A model generated the notes under the pieces. It was not told the origin of the DNA and did not search any database. It worked only from the letters and a program-made list of their open reading frames with translations. The position numbers and the translations under genes are program-made. This document shows, piece after piece, positions 1 through 6,644 of a stretch of DNA of 6,644 nt. Positions within the stretch are counted from its first letter, which is position 1, and each line of letters opens with the position of its first letter. Source of the stretch: Bacteroidia bacterium (GTDB lineage Bacteria; Bacteroidota; Bacteroidia; Bacteroidales; Dysgonomonadaceae); NCBI GenBank assembly GCA_025999435.1, contig BNXH01000079.1, forward strand, positions 1-6,644, in the 5' to 3' direction.

Positions 1-545
1 GAAAATCTTCGTTTAGCTGTTTTATAGCCGAGATTATTAGCATGTTTATATATCAGGATTAGCATAGCAACAATCAGGCTCATGTAAATCATTACTTGTA
101 TGCCGTTTCTGTTAAGGGAAACTAAATGTTTTACATTCAATTCTTGTTTAATAAACCTAAAGAAGACTTCAATATCCCATCTGCGCCTGTAAGTATCTGC
201 TATTTCTTTAGCTGTAAGCTTAAATTCATTGGTTATGAACCAAAATTGTTTGGACTCATCTTCTTTGCTTTTGGTGATGATTAACCGGAAGGGTTCCTCG
301 ACCAATTCTTCCCGGTAATGGATATTGCCCCGTTTGTTATTAATTGGTTTGCCGGTATATAAATATACAAGGCTATCTTTCAGTAATATAAGACTTCCTA
401 AATCAGTAGTGGCCTCATTCCCGAGCAAAGATTTAAGTTCTATATGTTTGTGATTTTCCTTAGAACGCACTATAAAGGTTGCCTGCTGCTTATTGAAAGA
501 ACTCATGTTTCTTGTTGATTGTAACCCTCTATCCAAAATATAAAT
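1..545 (-). pseudogene. IS4-family transposase, C-terminal part only (5'-truncated)
   Basis: An open minus-strand frame runs from about 545 past the left window edge and encodes the C-terminal half of a DDE transposase. Near its start is the motif ILDRG (Asp codon 531-533), which fits the second catalytic Asp. About 120 residues on is YRRRWDIEVFFRFIK, which matches the IS4 signature Y-(2)-R-(3)-E-(6)-K exactly, with the catalytic Glu at 168-170. The N-terminal half, with the first catalytic Asp and any start codon, is absent: the frame meets the terminal repeat of the IS5-type element, and no matching N-terminal piece appears on that element's far side. It is therefore a remnant unable to make transposase. 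The 3' end is outside the window. Family assignment is firm; the named IS cannot be given. Confidence 0.85.
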
Positions 546-565
546 AGTCGTCCCTTAAAAAGCCC
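541..565 (+). repeat. IS5-type element terminal inverted repeat, 3' side of transposase
   Basis: The reverse complement of this segment matches 1223-1247 at 20 of 25 positions. The shared core is GCTTTTTAAGG, followed after three mismatches by GACTA. The transposase stop codon TAA (555-557) lies inside the repeat, a common compact arrangement in insertion sequences. The outer boundary is uncertain by a few bases. Confidence 0.7.
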
Positions 566-1127
566 ACAAATCGACAATAAAAGGTAATTTAAGTCGGAAT
601 AAAGAGCAAGAAATCACTCTAAAAAACAGGTCAAAAGATGATTTCCATTTGTTGATCATCCTTTTGAAGTTATAGGCGGCAGCAGCAAGCATGACATTGA
701 TGCTGTCGCCTGTTATTCCCTTGTAAAAATTACCTCCCAGCCTGTGGTCTGATTTCACATGTCCGATGGTTGGCTCTACGGCTGCCCTGCGCCGGAAGTG
801 TACCGGTTCACTCGAAGCGCAAGGATAGACAGGCACAAAATCCCGTTGCCCGCAGAAATATTGATAGTAAAGATTCTCTGACCACTGCTCTACGATGCTT
901 TCATCCGAAACATTGCGGACATGCTTCAATATCAGCAAGCCCACCATCAACCGGATTGGTTTGGCCGGTGTGCCATTGTCCTGACAATACAGCGGACGAA
1001 AAGATGTTTCAAACATATCCCAATCCACCTTGTTGGCCAGTATGTACAATGGATGCTTTTGATTCAGGCTATCCTCCAGGGAGAAGAACAGGCTCTGCCG
1101 GGGTGCTTTTTTACCCGGTTTCAACAT
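555..1127 (-). pseudogene. IS5-family transposase with central catalytic domain deleted (190 aa)
   Basis: Residues 1-111 resemble the N-terminal region of IS5-family transposases (DUF772 type), including KPIRLMVGLLILKH (57-70) and the stretch DESIVEQWSENLYYQYFCG (75-93). Residues 112-165 resemble the family's C-terminus: RRRAAVEPTIGHVKSDHRLG, with the likely catalytic Glu at 118, then GDSINVMLAAAAYNFKRM. The central part of the RNase H-like fold, which carries the two catalytic Asp residues, is missing. The parts join in frame around the RRR codons (about 786-794), a plausible site for deletion between short repeats. The protein cannot be an active transposase, although the N-terminal part could still bind the element's ends. 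The ATG at 1125-1127 starts a family-typical N-terminus (MLKPGKKAPRQSLFF). The last 25 or so residues look like weakly conserved tail. Confidence 0.85.
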
Positions 1128-1130
1128 AAC

Positions 1131-1177
1131 AAATCTGCAAGAAACTATGACTCTAAGGTATATATTCTTGCAGATTT
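1131..1177 (-). other. Hairpin in transposase leader, 13-bp perfect stem
   Basis: AAATCTGCAAGAA (1131-1143) and TTCTTGCAGATTT (1165-1177) are perfect inverted complements separated by 21 nt. The stem ends 3 nt before the transposase ATG on the minus strand. In a transcript entering from outside the element it would cover the ribosome-loading region, and insertion sequences often use such structures to block expression from read-through. That role is inferred; the repeat itself is plain in the sequence. Confidence 0.6.
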
Positions 1178-1222
1178 ATGCAAACTTTTAATGATTTATT
1201 TTATTGATATATAATCGTTTAT

Positions 1223-1247
1223 GTGCTTTTTAAGGATTGACTAATTA
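1223..1247 (+). repeat. IS5-type element terminal inverted repeat, 5' side of transposase
   Basis: This is the partner of 541-565, matching its reverse complement at 20 of 25 positions through GCTTTTTAAGG and GACTA. It lies about 95 bp upstream of the transposase start, so leader and promoter fit between the two. It ends 6 bp before the stem of the operon-end hairpin at 1254-1291. Confidence 0.7.
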
Positions 1248-1253
1248 TCATAT

Positions 1254-1291
1254 GCAAATGACGACACAATAGTAATTATGTCGTCATTTGC
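1254..1291. terminator. Candidate terminator hairpin of the xylose operon
   Basis: GCAAATGACGACA (1254-1266) and TGTCGTCATTTGC (1279-1291) form a perfect 13-bp stem with a 12-nt loop, about 90 nt beyond the xylE stop codon in the direction of transcription. It is the strongest hairpin between xylE and the insertion-sequence debris. Neither side carries a strong T run (the minus-strand exit reads ATATGATAATTAG), so it is not a textbook intrinsic terminator. It may instead stabilise the mRNA 3' end or act on both strands. Confidence 0.5.
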
Positions 1292-1379
1292 TATTTCAAG
1301 TTATTTATAGAAAAAAATCCATCAGAACATTATTAACATCAAATCAAGAGTGTAAGTCCAAAATGAATTTATAACAAAT

Positions 1380-2936
1380 TTATTTCTTCCAAAGTTTCTC
1401 CATATCTTCTAATATCTTTCCTTTGGTTTCCGGTATGCGTTTCCAGACAAACAATGCCGCAAGCACTGCAAAGAATCCGTATACCCAATACGCAAATCCA
1501 TGATTAAATACGCTCATCAATGTATCGTTCTTATCCATAATAGGGAATGTCCATGAAATCAAGAAATTAGAAACCCACTGTGCTGCTACGGCTATAGACA
1601 TCACACTAGAGCGAACCGAGTTAGGGAATATTTCAGATAACATCACCCAGCAAACAGGTCCCCACGACATTGCAAAACCGGCTGTATAAGCAAGCATAAA
1701 CATCAACTTCAGCCCGCTTGGCAATCCTTGCGAAAACGATGTACCCAAGCCAAGCATAGATACAGCCATAACCAAAGCTCCTGTAATAAGCAGGGGTTTA
1801 CGCCCAAACTTATCGACCGTCATTATTGCCAGAACGGTAAACGACAAGTTGATGACACCCACTATTATAGTTTGCAAAAGAGCTGAATCTGTCCCCGAAC
1901 CCATACTCTTGAATATTTCGGGAGCATAGTACAGTACAACATTAATACCTACAAACTGCTGGAAGGCAGACAATAGCACTCCGGTTATTATAATAGCAAA
2001 TCCGTAAGATTTGACAGGGACATATAGTGCTATAATAAAACTCACTATCATAGATATTTCCAATGCACTCGGAATATTAGCCAATGACAAGGATATAATA
2101 CCAACGACAAACAAAATAAGCCAAGTCATCATAAACCTGTAATAAGGTTTCAACGATACAGTTTTTTCATTATCGAAACTACGCTTAATCTCAACAATTT
2201 CCTGTTTAGCCATTGCACTGCCTACAAGCTTGGTAAGAATGTCTTCGGCTTTTTCGGTATACCCTTTCATTACAAGCCACCTTGGAGTCTCGGGTGCAAT
2301 AAACAATAATAGGAAAAAGATAGAGGAAGGAATGGACAAAGAAGCAAACATCCATCGCCAGCCTGTTGTATGCAGCCACTCTGTATCGCCTTGTTTAGCT
2401 ATAAAGTAATTAACAAAATACACGACAAGCATGCCAAATATGATAGCAAACTGATTGAACCCAACCAAGCTTCCCCGTTTTTCGGGTGGAGCAATTTCCG
2501 CAATATACATAGGTGATACCATAGAGGCAATGCCAACTCCTACTCCGCCTAATATACGATAGGCTACAAAGTGATAAACAAATGAATGATCTCCGGCTGA
2601 AGGCATATGGAATCCGATTTCGGGCCATGCCGAACCTATAGCTGCCAACAGGAATAAAACAGCTGCTGCGAACAATGCTTTTTTACGTCCGAAAGTTTGG
2701 CTGATCCAACCTGCAATAGCTGCACCAAAAATACAGCCTATCAGCGCACTGCTTATCACAAATCCTTCCATAGCATTGGCTTCGTTCATAGACAAGTCCA
2801 TCGGTTCTATAAAGAAATAGCGAAGGGACTCTACCGTACCCGATATAACAGCTGTGTCGTATCCGAATAAAAGGCCACCCAGTGTCGCTATCAGAGTTAG
2901 TTTTAGTGTATATGATTTACTTACTTCGTTTTTCAT
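1380..2936 (-). CDS. xylE: D-xylose/H+ symporter, MFS sugar porter family
   Basis: This inner-membrane protein imports D-xylose with protons. I chose the ATG at 2934-2936 (518 aa). The frame extends seven codons upstream to a TTG (2957), but MKNEVSKSYTLKLTLIATLGG is a normal sugar-porter N-terminus. Sugar-porter signatures are present: GGLLFGYDTAVISG with Asp27 (proton-coupling site in E. coli XylE), GRKKA (84-88), RILGG (127-131), PETPRW (215-220), QQFVGIN (326-332), DKFGRKP (375-381), SWGPVCWVMLSEIFP (424-438), AAQW (451-454) and PETKGK (502-507). Residues matching the E. coli sugar site are kept at Q162, Q326, Q327, N332, W430, Q453 and W454; the position of E. coli Gln175 is Met169. About 44 extra residues at 260-305, with two hydrophobic stretches, interrupt the central loop. 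E. coli XylE is 491 aa. The gene ends the operon, 82 nt after xylA. Confidence 0.93.
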   Translation of the reverse strand: MKNEVSKSYTLKLTLIATLGGLLFGYDTAVISGTVESLRYFFIEPMDLSMNEANAMEGFVISSALIGCIFGAAIAGWISQTFGRKKALFAAAVLFLLAAIGSAWPEIGFHMPSAGDHSFVYHFVAYRILGGVGVGIASMVSPMYIAEIAPPEKRGSLVGFNQFAIIFGMLVVYFVNYFIAKQGDTEWLHTTGWRWMFASLSIPSSIFFLLLFIAPETPRWLVMKGYTEKAEDILTKLVGSAMAKQEIVEIKRSFDNEKTVSLKPYYRFMMTWLILFVVGIISLSLANIPSALEISMIVSFIIALYVPVKSYGFAIIITGVLLSAFQQFVGINVVLYYAPEIFKSMGSGTDSALLQTIIVGVINLSFTVLAIMTVDKFGRKPLLITGALVMAVSMLGLGTSFSQGLPSGLKLMFMLAYTAGFAMSWGPVCWVMLSEIFPNSVRSSVMSIAVAAQWVSNFLISWTFPIMDKNDTLMSVFNHGFAYWVYGFFAVLAALFVWKRIPETKGKILEDMEKLWKK

Positions 2937-2968
2937 TGGTTCTTTATTAGTTAACAAGTTGACAAGAC

Positions 2969-3001
2969 ACGAGACACAAGCCTTACTTACTTGTATCTCG
3001 T
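2969..3001 (-). other. xylA-xylE intergenic hairpin
   Basis: ACGAGACACAAG (2969-2980) and CTTGTATCTCGT (2990-3001) pair over 12 positions with a 9-nt loop. The single mismatch becomes a U-G wobble in the minus-strand operon RNA, so the stem is continuous there. No U run follows, so it is unlikely to be a full terminator. It could partly attenuate or protect transcript ends and so set xylE expression apart from xylA. Function is inferred. Confidence 0.5.
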
Positions 3002-3013
3002 TTACTTGTATCT
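2987..3013. repeat. 12-bp direct repeat in xylA-xylE gap
   Basis: TTACTTGTATCT occurs at 2987-2998 and again at 3002-3013, with a 15-bp period. The first copy overlaps the right arm of the intergenic hairpin. The second copy could pair with the same left arm (2972-2980), giving two mutually exclusive stems. A duplicated protein-binding half-site is an alternative reading. Confidence 0.6.
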
Positions 3014-3018
3014 GTATT

Positions 3019-4347
3019 TTAAATATACATGTTTACAATAGCTTCGTAAAGCTCCTGCTTGCCACTTATCTGCTTAGGCTCGCCTACTTTATGGGCTATT
3101 GTACGCAAATCCTCAAGAGTTAACTTACCATCTTCGAATGCTTTTCCATCGCCTCCGTCAAACGAAGCATAACGATTTTTGCGTAATTGTTTATAGTCCG
3201 ATTTTTCAAGAATATCAGCAGCTACCAACAAACCACGTGCAAACACATCCATGCCTGATACATGAGCTATAAACAGATCGTCCATATCTGTAGAATTACG
3301 GCGAATTTTAGCATCGAAGTTTATACCCCCGTTACCAAGACCGCCATAAGATAGCAATACTAACCATGCATTTGCAAAGTCATAAATATCGAGAGGGAAT
3401 TGGTCTGTATCCCATCCGTTCTGATAATCTCCACGATTGGCATCGATACTACCCAACAATCCTGCGTCGGCGGCAACCTGCAATTCATGTTCGAACGTAT
3501 GTCCGGCCAAAGTAGCGTGATTCACCTCTATATTTACTTTAAAATCTTTATCCAGACCATAGTAACGAAGGAATCCCATAACTGTTTCCGAATCAAAATC
3601 GTACTGATGTTTTGTTGGTTCCATCGGTTTAGGCTCAATAAGGAATGTACCTGTAAATCCATTTTTACGGGCATAATCACGAGCCATTGTCAACATCTGT
3701 GCCAGATGATCTTTCTCGCGTTTCATGTCTGTATTCAACAAACTCATATAGCCTTCGCGTCCACCCCAGAATACATAGTTAGATCCACCCAATGCAATAG
3801 TAGCATCAATCGCGTTTTTGATTTGAGTTCCTGCCGATGCTACAACATTGAAGTCCGGATTTGTAGCAGCACCGTTCATATATCTTTCGTGGCTAAACAC
3901 ATTGGCTGTACCCCAAAGAAGTTTTATACCCGAAGCGGCTTGTTTTTCCTTCGCATAATTAACTATCGTTTGCAGGTTCTTTTCATATTCTGTCCAAGAA
4001 TTGCCCGCATCTACCAAGTCTACATCATGGAAACAGTAGTAATTGATGCCCAGCTTTGTCATAAACTCAAATGCAGCATCCATCTTATATTTAGCCTGGC
4101 TGATAGCATCATTGCCAATATTCCATGGATGATGGATTGTAGCTCCACCAAACGGATCACCACCATTAGCACACAATGTATGCCAGTATGCCATAGCAAA
4201 ACGAGTCCAGTCTTTCATCGACTTGCCCATCACTACCCTATTTTCGTCATAGAAGCGATATGCCAGAGGGTTTTTACTTTCTTTTCCTTCAAACTTAATC
4301 TTTCCGATACCCGGAAAGAATTCTTTTGTTCCTTTTAAAATTTCCAT
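3019..4347 (-). CDS. xylA: D-xylose isomerase
   Basis: This cytoplasmic enzyme interconverts D-xylose and D-xylulose with two divalent metal ions. The 442-residue product is of the Bacteroides type (class II, about 438 aa). Active-site residues known from E. coli XylA are all present, each shifted by +6: His107 and Asp110 in CFHDVD (ring opening), Glu238 and Lys240 in LIEPKP, Glu274 and His277 in [18 protein letters not shown], Asp302 in DANRGD, Asp313 and Asp315 in WDTDQFP, and Asp345 in [14 protein letters not shown] (192-200) is a further family signature. The C-terminus [15 protein letters not shown] is typical of Bacteroidales homologues. The ATG at 4345-4347 gives the family-typical start before TKEFFPGI. 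It follows xylB after 31 nt and precedes xylE. There is no sign of damage, so an active enzyme is expected. Confidence 0.97.
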   Translation of the reverse strand: MEILKGTKEFFPGIGKIKFEGKESKNPLAYRFYDENRVVMGKSMKDWTRFAMAYWHTLCANGGDPFGGATIHHPWNIGNDAISQAKYKMDAAFEFMTKLGINYYCFHDVDLVDAGNSWTEYEKNLQTIVNYAKEKQAASGIKLLWGTANVFSHERYMNGAATNPDFNVVASAGTQIKNAIDATIALGGSNYVFWGGREGYMSLLNTDMKREKDHLAQMLTMARDYARKNGFTGTFLIEPKPMEPTKHQYDFDSETVMGFLRYYGLDKDFKVNIEVNHATLAGHTFEHELQVAADAGLLGSIDANRGDYQNGWDTDQFPLDIYDFANAWLVLLSYGGLGNGGINFDAKIRRNSTDMDDLFIAHVSGMDVFARGLLVAADILEKSDYKQLRKNRYASFDGGDGKAFEDGKLTLEDLRTIAHKVGEPKQISGKQELYEAIVNMYI

Positions 4348-4378
4348 GATTGATATTTTATTTAATAATGAATATTTC

Positions 4379-5860
4379 TTAACCTTTAACTACCAAGTCG
4401 CGCCAACGCGAATATGCCTCGCGGTACTGGTCTTTCTTATTTCGTTCCGGCTCTATAACAGCCAACATCTCCAATGAAGAGAAGGCTTCCTGAGGTGTAG
4501 CATACAGCCCGATACCAATACCTGCACCTTTTGCTGCACCCGCAGCACCATCCGTATTGTACAATTCGATAGTAACATCACTCACACTGGATAGTGTTTG
4601 TGAGAAAATCGGACTCAGGAACATATTGGCATATCCGGCCTTTACAGTAGATATATTCATGCCCATTTCGCGCATGATCTCCATTCCATATTCGTAAGAG
4701 AATACGATCCCTTCCTGAGCCGCACGAAGAATATCTTTTTTGTCGTGAATATTGAAGTTAACTCCGTGTATCGAGCAGTTTATATCTTTATTCTCCAGCA
4801 CACGCTCTGCCCCATTTCCGAACGGAACAATACTGATACCCTTTGCCCCAATCGGCGATTGAGCAGCCAAATCGTTCATATCTCCGTACGAAAGTCCCTC
4901 TAGCGCTAGATTACGCTTCAGCCAAGAATTAAGAATGCCTGTACCGTTGATACAAAGCAAGACACCCAAGCGTATCTGTTCAGGAGTATAATTCACATGA
5001 GCAAATGTATTTACACGTGAAAGTTTATCGTAGTTCAGTTGATCCAATACCCCATACACAACGCCTGAAGTTCCTGCTGTAGAAGCGATTTCGCCCGGTT
5101 CGAATACATTTAGGGAAAGTGCATTATTAGGCTGATCGCCTGCACGGTACGAGACAGGAGTACCTTCTTTCAATCCCAGTTCTTTTGCAGCTTCCGATGA
5201 TACATAGCCCTGAATACCAAAAATAGGTTTGATTTCGGGGAAAAAGCTCTTAGGTATTCCATAATAATTCAATACGTCTTCTGACAATGTATTTGTTTTG
5301 AAATCCCAGAACATGCCTTCCGACATACCTTCTATAGTGACCACAATATCGCCTGTCAGCTTCATACCAACATAGTCACCCGGCAACATCAGTTTATCTA
5401 TTTTTTCATAGATATGCGGTTCGTTTTCTTTTACCCAAGCCAGCTTCGACGCTGTGAAATTTCCCGGAGAATTAAGCAAATGGCTCAGGCATTTTTCTTC
5501 ACCTATAGCTTTAAAGGCTTTTTCGCCATAAGGAACAGCACGACTGTCGCACCAGATAATAGACGGACGAAGCACGTTCTTATCTTTGTCTACAAGAACC
5601 AGTCCGTGCATCTGCCAGGTAATACCTATCGCTTGTATATCTTCACCTTTAGCTCCGGCTTTCTGCATCACCGACTGATGAGCCAATTTCAGATTTGTCC
5701 ACCAATCGGCAGGGTCTTGTTCTGCCCAACCCGACTTAACGGCAACAATCTTCATTTCTTCTTTCGGGAAAAAATCGGAGGCTACAATTTTTCCGGTATC
5801 GGCATTTACCAGACAGGCCTTCACGGACGAACTACCTATGTCATATCCTAATAAATACAT
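4379..5860 (-). CDS. xylB: Xylulokinase, FGGY carbohydrate kinase family
   Basis: This enzyme phosphorylates D-xylulose with ATP to D-xylulose 5-phosphate, the entry to the pentose phosphate pathway. At 493 aa it is close to the usual length (E. coli XylB 484). The N-terminal actin-like ATPase domain begins [11 protein letters not shown] with Asp7 in the phosphate loop. [11 protein letters not shown] (81-91) carries the Met-His pair of the xylulose site, and WCDSRA (103-108) follows. AGDQPNNA (240-247) holds the likely catalytic base Asp242. In the C-terminal domain, [10 protein letters not shown] (260-269) is a phosphate-binding motif and [15 protein letters not shown] (435-449) lies at the adenosine site. 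The usual glycine-rich stretch after the conserved lysine is altered ([11 protein letters not shown], 407-417). The specific substrate rests on the neighbouring xylA and xylE, because FGGY kinases vary in sugar preference. Confidence 0.95.
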   Translation of the reverse strand: MYLLGYDIGSSSVKACLVNADTGKIVASDFFPKEEMKIVAVKSGWAEQDPADWWTNLKLAHQSVMQKAGAKGEDIQAIGITWQMHGLVLVDKDKNVLRPSIIWCDSRAVPYGEKAFKAIGEEKCLSHLLNSPGNFTASKLAWVKENEPHIYEKIDKLMLPGDYVGMKLTGDIVVTIEGMSEGMFWDFKTNTLSEDVLNYYGIPKSFFPEIKPIFGIQGYVSSEAAKELGLKEGTPVSYRAGDQPNNALSLNVFEPGEIASTAGTSGVVYGVLDQLNYDKLSRVNTFAHVNYTPEQIRLGVLLCINGTGILNSWLKRNLALEGLSYGDMNDLAAQSPIGAKGISIVPFGNGAERVLENKDINCSIHGVNFNIHDKKDILRAAQEGIVFSYEYGMEIMREMGMNISTVKAGYANMFLSPIFSQTLSSVSDVTIELYNTDGAAGAAKGAGIGIGLYATPQEAFSSLEMLAVIEPERNKKDQYREAYSRWRDLVVKG

Positions 5861-5897
5861 AATGGCTGTGCGTTTTTATGATTGATTTCTTTATAGA

Positions 5898-6614
5898 TTA
5901 AATACTTGTTTTCAGTTTATTATACGATTTCTTATCAAACCTGAAATAGCGGGCAGCCCTATGCGATACATCCTTTTGCCTTTCTTCGAGAGGGATCACA
6001 TAGCTCATCGTTGCCACTTTCTTATGGAAATTGCGTATATCTATTGTCTTATTATATATAGCCTCATACAATTTATGCAGTTGGCTTATAGTAAACTTTT
6101 GAGGGAGCAATTCGAAAACTATAGACGGGTTATATTCTATCCATCGGCGAATTTCAACCAGCGACTCTTTCACAATCTGATTATGATCGAAGGGCATCTG
6201 CGGAATCTTGTCTATCGGACACCACTCTGTTTGCTTGTACTTTGATACATTATTCAACTTCCTGTCCACTTTGCAGAGTGCAAGATATGCAACAGTAATC
6301 AGCCTGTTAATATTTGGCTGATATTCAAAGTCCAGCCATTTCCTATCATCAGGATTACTTGCTCTGTCCGGCGATGCAAAACAACGAAACTGCTTGAGAG
6401 ACATTTTTTTTATCCCTGTAAGTTCGAATAATACACGATTCGCAGCATCGTCAACATCTTCCTCGTTATAGATAAGGCTTCCGGGAAGTTTCAAGTCTTT
6501 ATTCCCTTTTTTATCTACATTGCGTTGTACCAACAGTATATTAAGATGGTCGTCTTCGAAGCCAAATACAACACAATCGACGGAAACATAGGTATGTATA
6601 AAATTTGTTTTCAT
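5898..6614 (-). CDS. xylR: XylR-type transcriptional regulator: degenerate Nudix sensor plus winged helix
   Basis: This 238-residue protein has the NrtR-like architecture: a Nudix-fold ligand domain (about 1-150) and a C-terminal winged-helix DNA-binding domain (about 165-238). The Nudix box region is GSLIYNEEDVDDAANRVLFE followed by LTGI (45-68). The canonical REUxEE core reads RVLFEL, so the metal-binding glutamates are largely lost. Hydrolysis is therefore unlikely and the domain probably serves as an effector sensor. FTISQLHKLYEAIYN (174-188), RNFHKK (194-199) and HRAARYFRFD (218-227) are family-typical winged-helix elements. Bacteroidetes use such regulators for sugar operons; AraR of Bacteroides thetaiotaomicron is a characterised case. 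Position at the head of xylBAE, 37 nt before xylB, points to control of this operon, possibly with autoregulation. The effector, perhaps xylose or a pathway intermediate, cannot be read from sequence. The ATG at 6612-6614 gives a normal Nudix N-terminus. Confidence 0.9.
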   Translation of the reverse strand: MKTNFIHTYVSVDCVVFGFEDDHLNILLVQRNVDKKGNKDLKLPGSLIYNEEDVDDAANRVLFELTGIKKMSLKQFRCFASPDRASNPDDRKWLDFEYQPNINRLITVAYLALCKVDRKLNNVSKYKQTEWCPIDKIPQMPFDHNQIVKESLVEIRRWIEYNPSIVFELLPQKFTISQLHKLYEAIYNKTIDIRNFHKKVATMSYVIPLEERQKDVSHRAARYFRFDKKSYNKLKTSI

Positions 6615-6623
6615 GGTATCAAG

Positions 6624-6637
6624 ACAATACTTATTGT
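6624..6637. promoter_or_regulatory. Candidate operator palindrome upstream of xylR
   Basis: ACAATACTTATTGT is a palindrome with perfect 6-bp arms (ACAATA/TATTGT) around a 2-bp centre, starting 9 bp upstream of the xylR ATG. Its position at the head of the operon suits a dimeric regulator such as XylR binding its own promoter. Only 30 bp upstream of xylR are in the window, so promoter elements and further copies cannot be judged. Confidence 0.5.
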
Positions 6638-6644
6638 ACTAAGT

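Larger units (their letters stand above)
541..1247 (-). mobile_element. Internally deleted IS5-type insertion sequence
   Basis: This roughly 700-bp unit is bounded by two imperfect inverted repeats (541-565 and 1223-1247) that enclose a single transposase reading frame and its leader hairpin. Intact elements of this type are usually about twice as long, with transposases of roughly 400 residues or more, so this is a deletion derivative. The exact tips are uncertain because similarity fades gradually into AT-rich flanks. No convincing target-site duplication of 3-4 bp is visible, only a possible TA, so the flanks may have been rearranged after insertion. It lies downstream of the xylose operon and does not interrupt it. 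Confidence 0.7.

Noticed and set aside
1..1127. A fused IS5-IS4 transposase read through the stop codon
   Set aside because: Two unrelated transposase remnants meet at an element boundary. The shared frame is better explained by chance, and a TAA separates them.
1181..1188. AAAGTTTG on the minus strand as a transposase promoter -7 element
   Set aside because: One mismatch to the consensus and no TTTG-like -33 element at the expected distance; the evidence is too weak.
770..1214. Plus-strand open frames opposite the IS5 transposase
   Set aside because: Shadow frames of the transposase remnant with no family resemblance.
1375..1382. TAAATTTG on the minus strand, matching the Bacteroides -7 consensus TAnnTTTG
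   Set aside because: It overlaps the xylE stop codon, has no -33 element at suitable spacing and no gene just downstream needing a promoter.
2937..2957. Upstream TTG start for xylE giving 525 residues
   Set aside because: The first codon at 2957 is TTG. The ATG at 2936 opens a normal sugar-porter N-terminus, and the extra residues MLTNKEP have no family support.
3400..4338. Long plus-strand open frame of 312 codons opposite xylA
   Set aside because: It lies wholly antisense to a clear xylose isomerase and has a Cys/His/Ile-rich composition with no recognisable domain.
5414..5851. Plus-strand open frame opposite the start of xylB
   Set aside because: Antisense shadow of a well-supported kinase gene; no plausible domain.
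1..6644. tRNA, rRNA, CRISPR array, riboswitch
   Set aside because: I saw no regularly spaced repeats, no tRNA-like cloverleaf and no known conserved RNA motif; almost all the space is taken by coding or insertion-sequence DNA.

Overview
The window looks like chromosomal DNA from the Bacteroidota, most likely order Bacteroidales. It is AT-rich, start codons lack clear Shine-Dalgarno sequences, the xylose isomerase is of the Bacteroides type, and a Nudix-family regulator sits at the head of the sugar operon. A Dysgonomonas- or Parabacteroides-like genus is possible, but the genus cannot be fixed by eye.

About 80% of the window is a four-gene D-xylose utilisation cluster, all on the minus strand and read from right to left: xylR (6614-5898, Nudix-winged-helix regulator), xylB (5860-4379, xylulokinase), xylA (4347-3019, xylose isomerase) and xylE (2936-1380, MFS xylose/H+ symporter). 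The gaps are 37, 31 and 82 nt, which suggests co-transcription. XylE brings xylose in, XylA isomerises it to xylulose, XylB phosphorylates it to xylulose 5-phosphate for the pentose phosphate pathway, and XylR probably senses pathway state and controls the operon. A 14-bp palindrome lies 9 bp upstream of the xylR start and is a candidate operator. The 82-nt xylA-xylE gap holds a 12-bp hairpin and a 12-bp direct repeat that could compete for the same pairing arm. A 13-bp perfect hairpin about 90 nt past xylE is the best operon terminator candidate.

The left 1.25 kb, downstream of the operon, is insertion-sequence debris. An IS5-type element (about 541-1247) has recognisable imperfect terminal inverted repeats (20 of 25 matching), but its transposase has lost the central catalytic region by an in-frame internal deletion. 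It directly abuts the C-terminal half of an IS4-family transposase (1 to about 545) that lacks its N-terminal half and runs off the window's left edge.

No radically new system is visible. The points most worth a second look are a 44-residue hydrophobic insertion in the middle of XylE, the degenerate Nudix box of XylR with its palindrome, the xylA-xylE intergenic structure, and the internally deleted IS5 element.
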